From the NCBI GenBank assembly GCA_037957365.1, contig JARHVA010004229.1, positions 1,582,988-1,646,987 of the forward strand: DNA of 64,000 nucleotides, given 5' to 3'. The notes below the pieces were generated by a model that had not been told where the DNA came from, ran no database searches, and worked only from the letters and a program-made list of their open reading frames with translations. Each line of letters begins with the position of its first letter. Position 1 is the first letter of the stretch. This stretch comes from Torreya grandis (lineage: Eukaryota > Streptophyta > Pinopsida > Cupressales > Taxaceae). The translations under genes and the position numbers were made by a program. Below, in pieces: positions 1 through 16,862 of this stretch.

Positions 1-3000
1 AATTCAATCATACTAAACCATCACTTACCCTTTTCATAATTCACTTATGATCATAAAAGCACCACATTGTATTCAAAACTAGTAGACTAATTCTAATAAA
101 ATTATCAAGTAAAAACATATAACAAATATTAATAATATGTTTTGTTGACCAAATTTGACTTTTAGGTCAAATTAGGGCACCCCAAGTAAAAAAATGGTTT
201 GATATATGTTTTGGGGGGCATAATATCTTGTCATGTGGTGTTTCATAGATAATTTAATGTTATTCAATGATATATTAGCCTTGGTTATAAATTTCATTAG
301 CCAACATGTCCTTTTAAGTCATTTTAGGGGTAAAAAAAGAGCATTTAATGTTTTGTACAGGTTTATTAGGAAATGTGAAGGTTTTAAAATATTATTTAAT
401 GCCGCATGTGTCCATATAAGTCTTAAATAATTTTCAAAACTAAAATATGATAGGTTATGCAAAAGAAAATGTATTTTTATTAAAGGAAAAGAAGAGTTTG
501 GCACTTATATAGCCTCCTTGGGAAGTATGCCACATGAAAAATGGTCAATTAGTGCCTCTTCAAATTCCCCAAGCATAGTTAGACATTTTTTTAATTTGAA
601 AGTGACTTTTCTTGCTCAAAACTATTCTACTCCCTTTTCACCCTTCTTGTTAAACAAAAGTGACTTGCAGGTTTTTGCTTGGTATGGATAACTCAGGAGG
701 TTTTAGCTCAAATGACTTTGGGAGGTTGTAGTACACTTAGATAAATTAATCTTAATATAATGATTTTTAATATTGAAATTTTGATTTATGAACCATTGCT
801 AACAAGTTGACTATGCAAATATGCCTACTAATTTGTGCACCCTAAAGGTTTTACTTGGGTTTTGAGGCTTTCATATAATCCAAATACTAATATGAGTTCC
901 ATATTATGTTCAATCCATATCCTCATTCTTTCCATTCTCATTTTCATGTTTGGAAAAGATATCATGAGCTTTTTGGTTTAGTTTGTAGGATGATGTCCCA
1001 AGTGTGATGGCAGTCATTTGCACTACTTACAAAAGATTGTATTCTCTAAAGGAGATAAATATGAATGGGAAACAATGTTTTCCATGTTTCATGCCATATA
1101 TAATACCTAATTTCCATTTTTTACCTCACAATTCCATGCTTTGATCAAACTTTTGGCCCATTGTCATACTCAGTCAACTCCTTACCCATTTTCATATGCA
1201 TCCATGTTGAATCACGTGTATAGATCTTGTTTAGTATGTTAATGAAGGTGTGTTTGAGGTATCTAGATGTTAAAATGTGTTTGTTATAAGGAAAAAATAA
1301 TTATTAATCTTCAAAGAGTTTGTAAAGGGCTATCACAGTCATATGTAGGATACTTTCACCTAGTCTACCATGAATATGCATACATAGGTGTTTAAAGGGT
1401 TTTTAATGTTGAAGTGAAGTCTGGGGTCTTGTATAAATATATTTTATATCATAATATACTATTTGGACCTTTTTAAAACCTAAATTTTATTATCATTATG
1501 CATGTCTTTCTCATTATTTTCCTAAACTGACATTTTGCTTGCTAAACTCAGTCAAAGTCATCTACAGGTGGCTTACCATAGAGATTTGAGATTCCTAATG
1601 GAGTGTTGGAGTATTGTTGAAGTTCCTTAAAAAATAATAAAATATTTAAGAATATTTTAAAAAACACATGAAATTTGCTAAGTTGGCAGTCCAACTATGA
1701 AAAGCCTCAAAGGGTTCAAGGACTGAGTTAAGGCCTTTTGTCCCTAATGCATAAAAATAGATGTCTAAGAGATATTTTTTAGGTCCCATATAATATGTAT
1801 ACAAATAGTTTAAAATCATATAAATAAGTGATTTTTGTTTCCTCTATCATGGATAAGACTTGTGAAAAAAATGGAGTCAAAGGGATTGATGTAAGGAAGT
1901 TGTTATGAGACCCAAAGATGCCTCTTAAACCACTAAACCCATATCGTATTCACCTACAAGTTTGAGTTTCAAGAGACTCTTTCATTAAAAAATTAAAAAA
2001 ATTGTCATACCTCCATGATATAATTATTTTATATTATATAATAATCATTCATGACCTAAAGTTCATCAAAAGTGTTTAATATTCTATGTTCTAAACCCTC
2101 ATATCTACCTACAGTTTGTACATTGATCCAATGTTGACCTACATCTGAGTATGAAGATAGAGTTACAATATTGGTGTCTTAAGTAGTGTTTATAAATTTA
2201 AATATAAACTCATTTATTTAATAAAATTATATATGGATTTAAAATTTCATGGAATGTCTCCATATATCATGATTAGGGCTCAAATTAGTACAAATACACC
2301 TACAACCAATAGAGGGTGAAGAGGGGTAGGGAACAGGTAAAGTGGATTTATTAAGATGTATAAATTAATAAATATGATAAAATGGTACATAATAGTTTTA
2401 ATATGACTTAAATTAGGGTTATAATACCTGATGATAGGGTCTAAGTCACATAAATACCACCTATAAGTCTTGGAACTCACCTATAGTTAGTTGAGGATGA
2501 CTGAGACAGACAGTGAGTTAGAAAATAGTCCAAGGTGATGGTTTAAGCTCAAAAAAGTATAAAATGGATAAAATAAGTTAATAAGTGACTAAATTAAACT
2601 CTCAAGGGGTTTTTAGACACTATTCCATGCCTAACTAATGCAAGATACCTATAGGTGACCCCATTTCCAAGCAAAGTACAATCAACTAGTCTTTGGTCTG
2701 GATGTTGCTTAACTTCCTAAAATATGAGGTCGAGAAAACATATGGATTATTTTAATATTATAAGGTTTAAGTGAGGTTTTAAAATTATTTTAATTCATAT
2801 ATATTATAAATTGCACCTATAGGCCCTGATGACAGAGCACAACCAACTTTAAGTACTGAGGAAAACAATGATCTAAGTGTGAGGTTTTGAGAATGTTTTA
2901 GTTATTCAAGGTAAATTAAGGTAAAATAAAATTCTAAGTGTCATTTAATTTTAAATTAAAACCCATACACACCATGATCAAGGTCCTTTAGAGAGGTATT

Positions 3001-3357
3001 TTTTTTCTTTAAGGTAGAATATAGTCAAAGTTGAAAGTTAGTCTTGACTGAGTAAGAAGTTTTAAGAGTTATCAATGGTATACAATGGGTTATGAAGATA
3101 CAAAAGTTTAAAATATATTAAAAATGGTGTTTAAAATTTGGATTTTTTCTCCTATGATAATAAATCTAGGAAGGATCTCTTTCTCAAGCAAAACATAGTC
3201 ATTCTTCTAGACCCTACATAGTCAGCCTTTAAAGGAGTCTGCCTTATTTTGTTAAAAAGTTTGAGGTATAAAATGATGTCACCAAAGGCTCATGCTTTTT
3301 GGAGGGAATATAAAAGAATTATAAAATCCCATATAATTTTCACCATTATCTAAGGAT
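1..3357. other. Intergenic DNA, no gene recognised
   Basis: Both strands are broken by frequent stops and no frame reads like a known family. The only open frames are about 60-66 codons and look like chance. The sequence is AT-rich and resembles decayed repeat DNA, but I could not assign it to a family. Confidence 0.6.
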
Positions 3358-3405
3358 TTAGGGGAGTACCCTTTGTTTTGTCTTAGATAGAGGGTACTCC
3401 CCTAA
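3358..3405. repeat. Short perfect inverted repeat (hairpin)
   Basis: The 15-base arm TTAGGGGAGTACCCT at 3358-3372 is matched exactly by its reverse complement at 3391-3405, with an 18-base loop between. The arms are GC-richer than the surroundings. No gene is next to it and no run of T follows, so a terminator role is not supported. Confidence 0.7.
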
Positions 3406-5514
3406 TGCTTGAAACTAGTAGTTTTGGGAGATAGGTAAGAGGTATAAACTAGAAGCACATGAAACAATTAAAAAGGGTTTGATGATTTGTAATACCCATA
3501 ATTTACTCATAAAATTCAATAATAGTTAGGTGAAGATGAAAAGATAGGTTTAAACCTCTTAAGATTGCAGGCAAGCTTTTAGGCAAGGTGAAGCATAGTT
3601 TCCAAATGGAGGATCATTATCACTCTTCACATGAAATGAAATTTCCCATAAATTTATACTTATTTATGATGTTTAAATTTAGTTATATAAGATATTATAA
3701 TGCATGAAAGACATAAAATAGACTATTTTGGGCCTAAACCTATAGACATGATTCTAGGCATGATTAGGCCTAGTGCCCAAATGAGGAGTCCATCACACTT
3801 ACTGCATGAGATGAGAATTCCAATATATTGTAACATGGTTTTAGGGTAATATATTAATTATAGTGGTTGTTATAAGGTAAATAAACCCCTAAATAAGCCA
3901 TTTTGACTCAAAAACAACATTAAACCTATGGAAAAGGTAAAAACAAGTTTGATAAGAGAACTTTGGATGCTCACACCTTTCATGTTGATTTGTATGGAGG
4001 CATAAGAGGTTTAAGAGAGTTGACAGGGATATTTAAAAATTCTTTTTTGGAATTTATTGGAAACTTTTATGTCAAACCTTTATGAACAAAGCTTAAGAGG
4101 GCAAATAGGTCTAAAACCCTTGTTAAACACTTGCAGAGACTAGCTTGAGAAAATGAAGTTATAAATATGATAAAATGGAATATTTTTCTGATGAAAATTA
4201 TTAGAAATTTAATATTACTCAATTAAGAAACTTCCCACTAGGATGAGTTGTACGGACTTGTATGGGCATGTCATAAATAGGGAATTTTTGATGATTTTTG
4301 TGTTATGCAAGCTATTGGAGGATTTTGAAGGTGAAACAAACTTTGGGAGGAAAATATAGAATTTAGATAACCACTAATGTCAATTTAATACTATATATAA
4401 ACTCATAATTGTCTAAACCAAGTGCTTCAACTCAGCCAGTCAAACATGGCATAGTGGATAAGCTACGGAGAAGTGTGAAAACTTCAAGTGGATGGATTTT
4501 TAAGGTGTCTCTAATGATTATAAGGACATGGAGGGAATTAAAACATTTAATATAATAAATTTTATGGATTTTCATGATAAATTGATCTCTTTTTGTAAGC
4601 CAAGTGTGTAGGGTACATGAAAGGAGTGTTTTTTGGACTCTAGATGATGATTGCTCTTTTCTAGGTGATTTTAAATGACCAAGCCTAAAACCAATGCATA
4701 GATAGGCGTGTTTTATGTTTTTAAAATTATTTACAATCATCGTACCTAGTCTCAATCAGTTATAAGGCGTTCAAATAGGTATAATCATGTAGGTAGCTTT
4801 TATAACACTGAATGATGAGTTTCTTGCCACTTTTCATGAAGTTTATCACTTGGATTGACATTTTTAATTCTTGGACTTACATGGTTATTCCAAAATCCTT
4901 CTATAATTCATAATTAACTAATTTTATTATATTTAAAACTATCCTTATGACCCTTGGACTTCTCTCTTCTCCTCTCTCTCTTAAGTTATATAAAAACTAG
5001 CCATTTTGGCCATTTTATTCTGTGCTCCACCTGAGTATGGTGAAGCCCTGATCAAATGTATAAATTTTGATCAATAAGACTACTGATTTTTACCTCTTCC
5101 ATGACTTTTTTTAGTGTTTTCATATGTAATGTTTAATTTTTCATAAGTGACGACTATGGATTCCTTAGCATGTTATTTCATTTTGTCATCTATTTGTAGT
5201 TAGAAAGCTTCTTCTTATAGGTCATGTGAAGAATTATAATAAATGTCTAAGATTTAATGAGTTATCCTATTCATTATTACCCTCATATTCCTATTTTATA
5301 TTCTTCCTAGATTTGCACATTCATCCATAACCTCATAATGTAATATTTATGTGAGAAGATGAAGATTGGAGAAGTGTATGTTCAATTTGTCCTTTAATTT
5401 CAAGTGTAACATGAATATGGTTGGATGTCATCATGTTATTTGGTGTATCACCTCCATTATATTAGATTTATTTCAGTTATCCTTTTCCCTTTTCACCCAC
5501 CATGTTTAGTTTTA
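3406..5514. other. Intergenic DNA, no gene recognised
   Basis: No coding frame resembling a known family was seen. An open frame of 107 codons on the minus strand at 4432-4755 has no recognisable motif and is treated as chance. Confidence 0.55.
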
Positions 5515-8394
<2,880 letters not shown>

Positions 8395-8406
8395 GTGTAT
8401 AAAACC
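8395..8406 (+). promoter_or_regulatory. Candidate LTR TATA box
   Basis: GTGTATAAAACC lies about 1.35 kb before the end of the LTR, in the transcriptional orientation expected from the primer-binding site. TATA-like strings are common in AT-rich DNA, so position and the flanking GC-rich bases are the only support. Confidence 0.35.
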
Positions 8407-9758
8407 TTAGAATGCTCCTTTATGTGGGTGTTATCAACTTAATTGAGAATATTCTTGGAGAACATTCTTATAAAACTAACTCTTAGGATGAAATTATAGT
8501 GAGGATAATTGATAACTAATCTTAGGGTGTTATTGTAACATTTGATTAAACATATAACCTTAGAAGACTTATTTTAGAGTAAATATTTTAGCATTATTCT
8601 TCACACATGTGTTTCTTACTAGATATATCTACATGGTTTAATTATTTGTTTAGATATTGTGAGATAGTAACCCTCACTAATCATTAGTTTTTTTATTTTT
8701 ATTTATCCCATCTTAACTTGGGACACCACTAGTAGCCCATTCATGAGGTAGATTTTATCTAACACAAGTAAGATATTATTAAGACATTGACCTCATTGTA
8801 AAAAGAGGATATAGGTTCCTTGTCACACTTGATTCACATTTTATTCATATTGTGTGAGTGCTTAGATAATCACACACACATTGCGACACTTTGAGTTTGT
8901 GTTTAATGACCTTTAAATGTGTTGTTATTTTGAATATGTGACAAGAGCTTACTATCTCACTTGTGTGGCATATTAGATCCCTTGGTGGCTTATTTAGCCA
9001 ACCACTTCTTAGTGATGATCTCTCATTAAGGATGTCATCATAAGTGTAATGATAAATACATTAGACCTTAATTCTATGGAGTGGATATGTAGGTTTCCCA
9101 ATCTATGGTGGGGCATTAGGTCTAGGTGCTTAGGCTAGGTTAAAGTTGTTTTCATCACCCTTCATGTTGGTCTTACACATTGTTGTCTATTTAAATTTAA
9201 TATGTTATATCAATTAAATAAAAAAAAATTTACCATCATTTTTTTGTTGTTAACCCTTTTAATTTAAATTTAACTATATTATTTGTCTTGCATGCTTTCA
9301 GAGTAGAATTAAATATGTTTAGTTAAGACTTTCCCCTCAATAAGCCTTAAAGTGTTATTATTGTGTTAAGTGATTGTTTTTTTGTCTCATTTTTTTCCCT
9401 TTAATTGTCAATCAAGTTATGTGTGAATAATATTATGATATTTAAAATTAATAAATTATAATTAATCACTTTTTATTAAGGTGACTTATCTCTCTTCATT
9501 AATGATAATATCACTAATTGTTTTTAGTATCACAGTGATCTTAACTTCATACACTTTTATTCTACACTTAAAGAGGCTTCGTGGTGGAAATCAGATGTAT
9601 TAAATAAATCATGTAATAAATATGTCTCATACTTTAATTATGCATTGATTGAGTCATAATAGGTAAACATTAATTATTCATAGTGAATAAATAAATTCCA
9701 CTAAAATAAGATAACAAAAAAATACATGCATTTTGGGACAAAAAATTTGGGTATGACA
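8395..9758 (+). mobile_element. 3' portion of a Ty3/gypsy-type 5' LTR
   Basis: The stretch ends in GGGTATGACA at 9758 and is followed two bases later by a primer-binding site, the normal layout of the 3' end of a 5' LTR. The AATTTGGGTATGACA ending is like that of many plant chromovirus LTRs. A TATA-like box opens the portion listed here. The true LTR start is unknown. The internal region is interrupted by the copia element at 10764, and no gag or pol of this element is recognisable between. Confidence 0.55.
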
Positions 9759-9760
9759 TT

Positions 9761-9778
9761 TTGGTATTAGGGCAAGGT
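9761..9778 (+). other. Primer-binding site, initiator-Met tRNA type
   Basis: TTGGTATTAGGGCAAGGT matches the common plant initiator-methionine primer-binding site TTGGTATCAGAGC with two changes. One of them (C to T) fits the deamination pattern seen elsewhere. It sits two bases after the LTR end and marks the element as plus-strand. Confidence 0.7.
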
Positions 9779-10763
9779 ATAACACTCAAAACTCTAGGGA
9801 GAATTTGTATGGTCAATCTAGTTACCTTGATTAATAAATATTAAACAAAATGTACACTTAGTTTGGATAGTATTACTTAGGAGACTTATTACACATAGGT
9901 ACTATATTAGATGTGATTTTTGGTTTGTCAGATATTTCACACATGATCAGATACCTCATGATGGGATAGTGAGACATTGCAGCATGAGACTTTTGGACAA
10001 TGTATACTGATAAGGTTATTTAGACATTGTGTGATACTAGTAAATTATAAAAATGTGTTGTGACTATTAATCAATGTGAATAGATATCTCAAGCCAAACA
10101 TGTTTACCCTTAAATTTTTTAGTTGTTATGCATATGTGTAATTATAACATGTTATTTAAACACACATCATTATATATATAACAAACCTCATAAACAATGT
10201 ACCCTCTCTGTGTAAACATTGTTATGTGATCGTAGAGTGTGTATGTCATTATACCAATATGATATTTTATGTTTTTAATCTCAATTGTTCTCTTGTGAAA
10301 GTGAATATGTTTATGAATAACTTTGTATGAAACTCCTATTAAGAAAATGTGGTTTAACTTAACATGTGTTCATGTAAACCTATAATTTATAAGTGAAAAA
10401 TGTTGTTATGTAGTAATGTTTTTTGTTGATTAACTCTGCATCATTGATAGAGTATATGAGTACTGATGCGCATATGGGTTTTGAGGGTGGATTATAACTA
10501 TGTTTATACTAGTTTAGATTGGGTCATGAGATAATAAGTGTATCTTATCATAATTTAAAAACCCATTTTTCCCCTTTACATGAGGTAGCTACTTAATTAT
10601 TTCATGTTTTTGCACCATGATTTCTTTAGGCATCATGGGATCTTCATGAATAATGGTCACTTTACAAATGATGTGTTCTTTCAATCACCCCTTAGTTGTT
10701 GTTAAAAGCACAATATTAGTTAATTATACTTAATTAAACATTGTGAACCTTTGGGAGAAATTC
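9779..10763 (+). other. Leader region of the interrupted gypsy-type element
   Basis: This follows the primer-binding site and would hold the untranslated leader and the start of gag. No frame with gag-like motifs could be read. It is cut by the copia element at 10764. Confidence 0.4.
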
Positions 10764-13560
10764 TGGAAGCACAACCACTAAGAGGGGTATGAATTAGTGT
10801 AAAAACTTTTCTTTCAATTCCAATTATCATTAATTAACCATTAAACTAATATAGAGATATAGAAATGCATAATCAACCATTCATATGAGCATCAAGCAGG
10901 AACATAACACATGAACACAATACCTATGTGGGAAACCCTCATGGGGAATAAAACCCACTAAAACATAGCTTTTAATATATTTATATACTTAATTATTCAA
11001 TATTTAGTGAGGTAAAAACCCCATAAGGAAAACCAACCCTTCATTAGTCAAGCACCAACTCAAATAGGCCTTTAACAAGCACCAACTTGCAAAGATGCAC
11101 CAAACCACTAGGTGACTTAGTAATAACTCAACCACATGGAACATATGATAAAATTTTGACACCTTTTTTTCACTCAACTGATGATGATCACCTTATTTTT
11201 CTCTTCACTCTCTCTTATACCTCTCAAACTGCCTATTAGGCCTCCTTGCTCAACTAACCCTCTTCTTGATTGAATTAGGTCATATGACCATGATAATAAT
11301 CATTATAATGAATATTATATCTTCATAAAATATTTAACACACATTTATTATGGTTTTAAATCACTCTACCTTGTTTCTAAACTTCTATTTCATTTGTTCC
11401 TCACCTCAATATATTTCCTAGTCCAACTAGGCTTATAAGACCTCCTTATACTTAAATATTGCTTCCACATACCTTGGTCAGCCAAAAACCTCACCATAAT
11501 TTTATAACCATTAAAATATATCAATATAAACACATTTAATAAGAGAAACAACCATTACATATGTTGGCCACCACTCATAAGGGACAAAACCACCAATAAT
11601 CCTAAAGGAGAACTAATGCAATTAGGCCTTCTCAAAGCACATGTTTCACCTTGACTACCTTGGATCATCTTGATCCTCCATAAACTTATTTAAACTTCAC
11701 ACACTCTTCAATTATATCCATAAAAAAATAATTTTAGGTCCCCAACACCATTTAGTTCATTCTAGTCCTTGAACCATACCATTAGGCCTACTAATAATTA
11801 GGTCTTCTTACTACCAAAAAGTCTTCCTTAAATATCTAAAGCATAAAATAAAATTTTACACATAAAAATATAAAAAAATAACTTATCCATATATATCATG
11901 ACTTCATATTCATCACTACTTCCATTATACTTACCATACAGGGCAAAAGACCTCAAACTAACCACTTCCATATGCTCACTCATAACTGTAAATAGACCTC
12001 AAAAACTAGTCAAGAACCTTTTAATTTTCACACCTTCATAGGAAATTATTATTAATATAAATAATTTAATATTAACCTATTATACATATATAAAAACTTT
12101 ATGTTCATTAAATTATTCAATTATAATAAAATCACCTCATTCTCATCTCTGCTAGATGACTACTCAAAACTACCAAAAAAATTAAAAATAGAGTCATGAA
12201 AAAAATTACTTAAAATACCTATAAAATAAATATCATGAACCTAAAATGGGTTTATATTATCCTTAATCATCCTAAAATAAACTTAAAATAAACATATTAT
12301 AGGCTCAAATATTAATATTGGTCATATAGACCAATCTCATGGCTTCACTCTACACAGACCACACTATGTTAGACATGTCAATTTGAGAGAAAATTTATAC
12401 CATACACACTCATCTAAAAATATTATATATAATATGGACACGTGTTACATGTATTTAAAAAAAACCTAGTTTTATTATATCCATCCCTAATCCATGGCAA
12501 CACTTCCCTAATTTCATTCCCACTTTTGCTTGGTTTTTCTCACTTTTTGCCTCACTAGGTTTTTTAGAGATAGGTCAACTTCCATGATCATTTTAAAATA
12601 TTTTAAGTTTTTTACCTACTTATAAGCCATTATGGGCATATTATATAGGTATTAATCATAAAACTTCATCCACTTAACAACTTTGACTCGATTAACTCTA
12701 CCTATTATAGCAAATTTCCTAGAAATATGGATTTTCCTATAGGGTCCACTCACTCATCTTATAAACCAATACCACCTAGAGATACCTAGGAGAGTCCTAT
12801 ATATTATCCAATCATCAAAATACTTCATCCAATTCATTCTAAGCCATTTCTATCAAGATCTTCCATATCAAGTCATTGTTAGGGTTTTAGAAGGGTTTAG
12901 ACTGCCCTCCACTCTTAACAATCATTCATAAACTTAGGCCCTCAATCTAAAAACTAATGCCATGAATTTATATCTATGACCCTTCCTTGAATAATATGAA
13001 CTACTTGGATCCTCATGCAAATGTTTCATGTGTTAGTGATCATAATAAAAACCTTCTTAGGTTTGTAACACCTCATTTTAGCACTCAAGAGTCCTTACCT
13101 AATTTTTATGATTTTTCCTTAAATACAAGACCCAAAACTTCATGATAACTATTGAAACAACCTCTCACACCTTTATAAAATCTCACATGAGCTCTATCAC
13201 CTTAAAAATTAAAATTGTCTCCTCATTAGGCCATACTAGGTCTCTTTACACACTTGGCCTATACCTCTAAGCCACACTTAGACCTTGAACACACCTTGAA
13301 ATCTCTTTCTCTACTTTAAACACCTCATAATCATGTCATACAACCTCATAACATTCTCACACACTACCAATATTATTCTTATAAGCCTCATATTAATCAC
13401 CTCAACATGCAACCAAGCTTATACCTTCACACTAGGTATCTCAAGTACATGACTCATGAAATCAACCTCAAGAACATCAAAGACAACTCAAAATGACATA
13501 AATGACACTTTCATTACATTAATGACAAATCCATGCATACCTTGGAACACATTTTTAACA
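10764..13560 (-). repeat. 3' LTR of the copia element
   Basis: It aligns over its whole length with 17687-20449. On the minus strand it starts TGTTAAAAATG and ends GTGCTTCCA, so TG...CA ends are kept. Long shared phrases include AACATAACACA, TGTGGGAAACCCTCATGGG and repeated CATTAGGCCT motifs. A purine tract adjoins its inner edge, as expected of a 3' LTR. Confidence 0.88.
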
Positions 13561-13575
13561 ATCTTCACCTTTGTC
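13561..13575 (-). other. Polypurine tract of the copia element
   Basis: The minus strand reads ACAAAGGTGAAGAT directly before the TGTT start of the 3' LTR. Position and purine bias fit the plus-strand primer of reverse transcription. Confidence 0.6.
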
Positions 13576-14129
13576 ATTGATGGCAACCATTTAAAGAAGC
13601 TTCTCTCACTAGGATGCATCTCTCCCATATAGATCAATCTCCCCTTTTAACATCAATGACAAAGAAATATCTAAAATAAAAATCAATAAATAGGGATAAA
13701 ATATCATATCAACAAACTCCATTATCTTAATGCATACCTCAGACATCTTCTTGACAAACTGATATGATTCCCACATTGACCTCAAAGTTTGTGCACTTAT
13801 TTCCTACTCTTGGAGCTAAAGCACTTCATTATTATCTGCCCTTGAGCACTTGAATTTATTAATGATTTTTAGGAGTAGGAATCACACCCAATTCCTACCT
13901 TAGATGTTCAAAAGTAGCCTCTAGAATAGGATTAGTCAAGATATATGTAATCTATGCCTTGATAGAAACAAATTCAAGCTTAATAATTTGTTTACTTACA
14001 TATTCTCTTAATAAATGAAACTAGATATGAATGTGTTTGATCATTCAATGCATTATATGATTCTTTGAAACACTTATAAAACTATTTTGATATAAAAAAT
14101 AGGAATAAGACCATCAAACTCCACTTTGT
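13576..14129 (-). other. 3' untranslated part of the copia element
   Basis: This lies between the RNase H remnant and the polypurine tract. No conserved frame was seen. Confidence 0.5.
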
Positions 14130-14420
14130 AGTCTCTTAAGGTTTGTCTCATCCACAACACCTAAGTACATCATGAGACTATTGTAATTACTTAACCTCAA
14201 AAGTAGATAAATCCATTTATGGTTGCCTCTTACTTATCCATGAAACTAAGCACTCACCTAAGAAGAAGGCTCCTCCACTAGTGCTCTTTCTATCATCTAG
14301 ACTCCTATCCCAATCTACATCTATATAAGCTACTAGATCAAACTTCTTGATCCTTGGGTACCAAAGCCATACTCCATAGTTCCCTTGAGATACCTAAGTA
14401 TCATATTAACTAATTGTAAA
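14130..14420 (-). pseudogene. Copia RNase H remnant
   Basis: RNase H removes the RNA strand of the hybrid during reverse transcription. Minus-strand frames read blocks typical of copia RNase H: ILRYLKGTMEYG, then DLVAYIDVDWD with the acidic residues, then DDRKSTSGGAFFLGECLVSW. At least one frameshift separates the first two blocks, and TAG/TAA stops follow further on. It lies directly downstream of the reverse transcriptase remnant, as expected for a single polyprotein. Family assignment is strong; function is lost. Confidence 0.85.
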
Positions 14421-14439
14421 TGAATTTACCTAGGATCTT

Positions 14440-15341
14440 CTTGAAATATTCCCATAAAACCAACTACTTGCATGATGTCAAGTCTAGACGTAGTAGCATA
14501 TAACAAACCCCCAATCATTGATCTATATTTTTTCTTGATTGAATCTTGAAGATTAATCCTCATTTAGATTACATCATGTAACCATAGGTGTACTTAAAAC
14601 CTTGAAATATTCCATTTCTAACTTATTTAACATCTATTTTAAATACTTGACCTCTATAATGAATATACCTTTTTTAGATTAACTAATCTGAATCCCAAGA
14701 AAGAAGGATAGTTATCCAAGTATAGACATTTAAAATTATAACTTCATCACCTATACAAATGCCTTGGTCATATTCTCATTATTTCCACCAAAGATGATAT
14801 CATCCATATAGACCACCATGATTAATTAATGTTCATTTTTAGTCTTGATATATAAGTTACTATCTATAACTACTCTCTTGAAACCTTAGTCTAAAATATA
14901 CTTGTCTAATATAACATACCAATCTCTAAGGGCTTATTTTATACCATAGAGATCCTTCTTCAACTTTCATACATATTCCTTTTTATCATTCAATAGGAAA
15001 CCCTAAGGTTGATCAATGTACACTTATTCCTCAAAGTTTCCATTTAGGAAAGTTGACTTGACATCCATATGGCAAACTTTGAAGCCTTTAAATCTTGCAT
15101 AGGCAACAAACATCCTAATAGCCTCTAACCTTGCTACTAGAGCAAAGGTTTCCTAAAATTCCACTTCTTCTATTTGAGCATATCCCTTGCATTCTAGTAT
15201 ATCATTCTTTCTAGTGACTTCTCCATTTTCATTTAACTTGTTTGTAAACACCCATTTTGTACCAATTATATTTTTGTCTTTAGTCCTAGGTAATAACTCC
15301 CAATTCTCATTATTCAAAATTTGATTTAACTCCTCATTCAT
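14440..15341 (-). pseudogene. Copia reverse transcriptase remnant
   Basis: The start of the domain is a 62-codon open stretch (15153-15341) with NWELLPRTKDKNIIGTKWVF and KLNENGEV, the classic N-terminal block of copia reverse transcriptase. Downstream come HMDVKSTFLNG, then QP*GF, then DLYGIK, then the catalytic box MVVYMDDIIFGG, whose YMDDI codons lie at 14796-14810. Many stops replace Gln or Trp (for example the stop in QP*GF, where QPxGF is usual). The two catalytic Asp codons survive, but the frame is not usable. Confidence 0.92.
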
Positions 15342-15599
15342 GGAATCTATCTAAAACCTATCTTCACTTGCTTATAAATATATTTTAGGTTCAAATTTAG
15401 TTAGTAAGGCAATATCCTCTTAATAAACATTACTCATCATTTTCTTCTTGTTTGTATACCTGCATTCTTATTGCCAATGATCTAAGATTTAAGATGATCC
15501 TTTTGAATTTTATTAGAAATAACTTTTGAGTCCTTTCTCTCCTCAATGTGTTCTTCATCCTCATCTATCTCTATTTCTCCTTCATCATTCTTTCACTAA

Positions 15600-16499
15600 G
15601 AATATAATCTATTTGTCTCATCAATCTTCACATTTTTACTCTCCACTATATTTTTCAACATCTTATTGTAACATCTATAGGCAATACTAAGTAATGAATA
15701 TCCCAAAAAATACCTTTATTAGACCTTCACTCAGACTTGCCTAAGTCTTCCTCATCTCTCTTGATATAAAACTTAATTCTAAACACCTTAAAAAATTTTG
15801 CACTAGGAGGTCTACCATTCCATTTTTGATATGGATTCTTATCACTATTGATCCTAATATTTATTATGTTCAAATTGTAAATTGAATTACCCATAGCTTC
15901 TTTCTAGTATCCATTAGACAAATTTTACTTATTCAACATGGTCCTTGCCATTTCTTGAACTATTATGTTCTTTCTTTCAAATACCCCATTCTATTGAGGA
16001 TTCTAGAAATTGAGAACTATCTTCTTATTCCATTGACCTCACAAAACTCATTAAATTCATTTTACCAAAAATCTCCTCCTTTGTCAAACTTAAGTGACCT
16101 AATCTTCACATTCATCTCATTTTCAACCAAATCCTTGAAAGTTTTGAGCTTACCTAGATCTTCTGACTTCTCTTTCAAGAATGCTACCCAAGTCATTCTT
16201 GCGAAGTTATCTATAAGAAACATAAAGTAGTTATCACATTTAATTATTTGAATCCTTGTAGGACCACATAGATCAGTATGAATTGGTTCTAAAGGTTTAG
16301 TAGTAGAGTATTTTTTAGACTTGAATATCCTCCTAGTCTACTTACCTTGTTGACATGACTTGAAAATAACATTTGCATGGTTGTAAATTTTTGTCATGTT
16401 CTTCATGGACCCCTTAGAGCTGATATTGATTATATTGTCAAAGTTTAGGTGACCTAACCTCCTATGCCATATCCAACATTCATCTAACTTTCTCATGAA
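15600..16499 (-). pseudogene. Copia integrase remnant
   Basis: Integrase would join the DNA copy to the genome. Reading down from 16499: WHRRLGHLNF (16440-16469) is the His part of the zinc-binding domain. SCQQGK follows, with the first Cys of the CxxC pair lost. HTDLCGP (near 16260-16280) gives the first catalytic Asp and KFDKGGDFW (16065-16091) the second. After a frameshift, FERKN (15967-15984) with VQEMARTML gives the Glu. NGRPPSAKFFKVF and EEDLGKSE close the domain. In-frame stops sit where relatives have Gln, for example after CQQGK and after DFW. Confidence 0.9.
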
Positions 16500-16862
16500 T
16501 CACTTTTCTTTTATGATCTCATTCAATACATATAGATTTTTTTTAGTTCTCTTGGCTTTGAAATTCAACCTACCTGAGTTTTCTCTCCTTATATCACATC
16601 CTTTCTCATGAAAATATAGGGTATGTACTTGGGTACAAATTTGAATTACACTCAACAATTTATGGTTTAAGCCATGTACATATAATACATTTTCTATCTT
16701 GGTCTTCTCATTATTCAAGCTCAAGGCTCCTTTGCCAACTATATTAGAAGATGTGTTATCTCCAAACCTCACTAATCCTATGATACTCTTTTTCAAAGTG
16801 ATGAATTTTCTATTATCCCCTATCATGTGACTTGAATAGCCACTATCTATGTACCACTTCAA
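16500..16862 (-). pseudogene. Copia protease remnant with GAG-pre-integrase region
   Basis: A 120-codon open stretch is the longest intact piece of the element. It begins MKWYIDSGYSSHMIGD, where DSG is the active site of the retroviral-type aspartic protease and the HMxGD that follows is typical of copia. VRFGDN, GKGALSL, ENVLYVHGLNHKLLSV and then KRTKKNLYVL lead into the pre-integrase region. The Met is internal to the old polyprotein and is not a real start. Cys, usual at the residue after DSG, is Tyr here, a G to A change on the coding strand. Confidence 0.9.

Noticed and set aside
3358..3405. Hairpin as a transcription terminator
   Set aside because: There is no neighbouring gene and no T run. 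The window is nuclear plant DNA, where such terminators are not expected.
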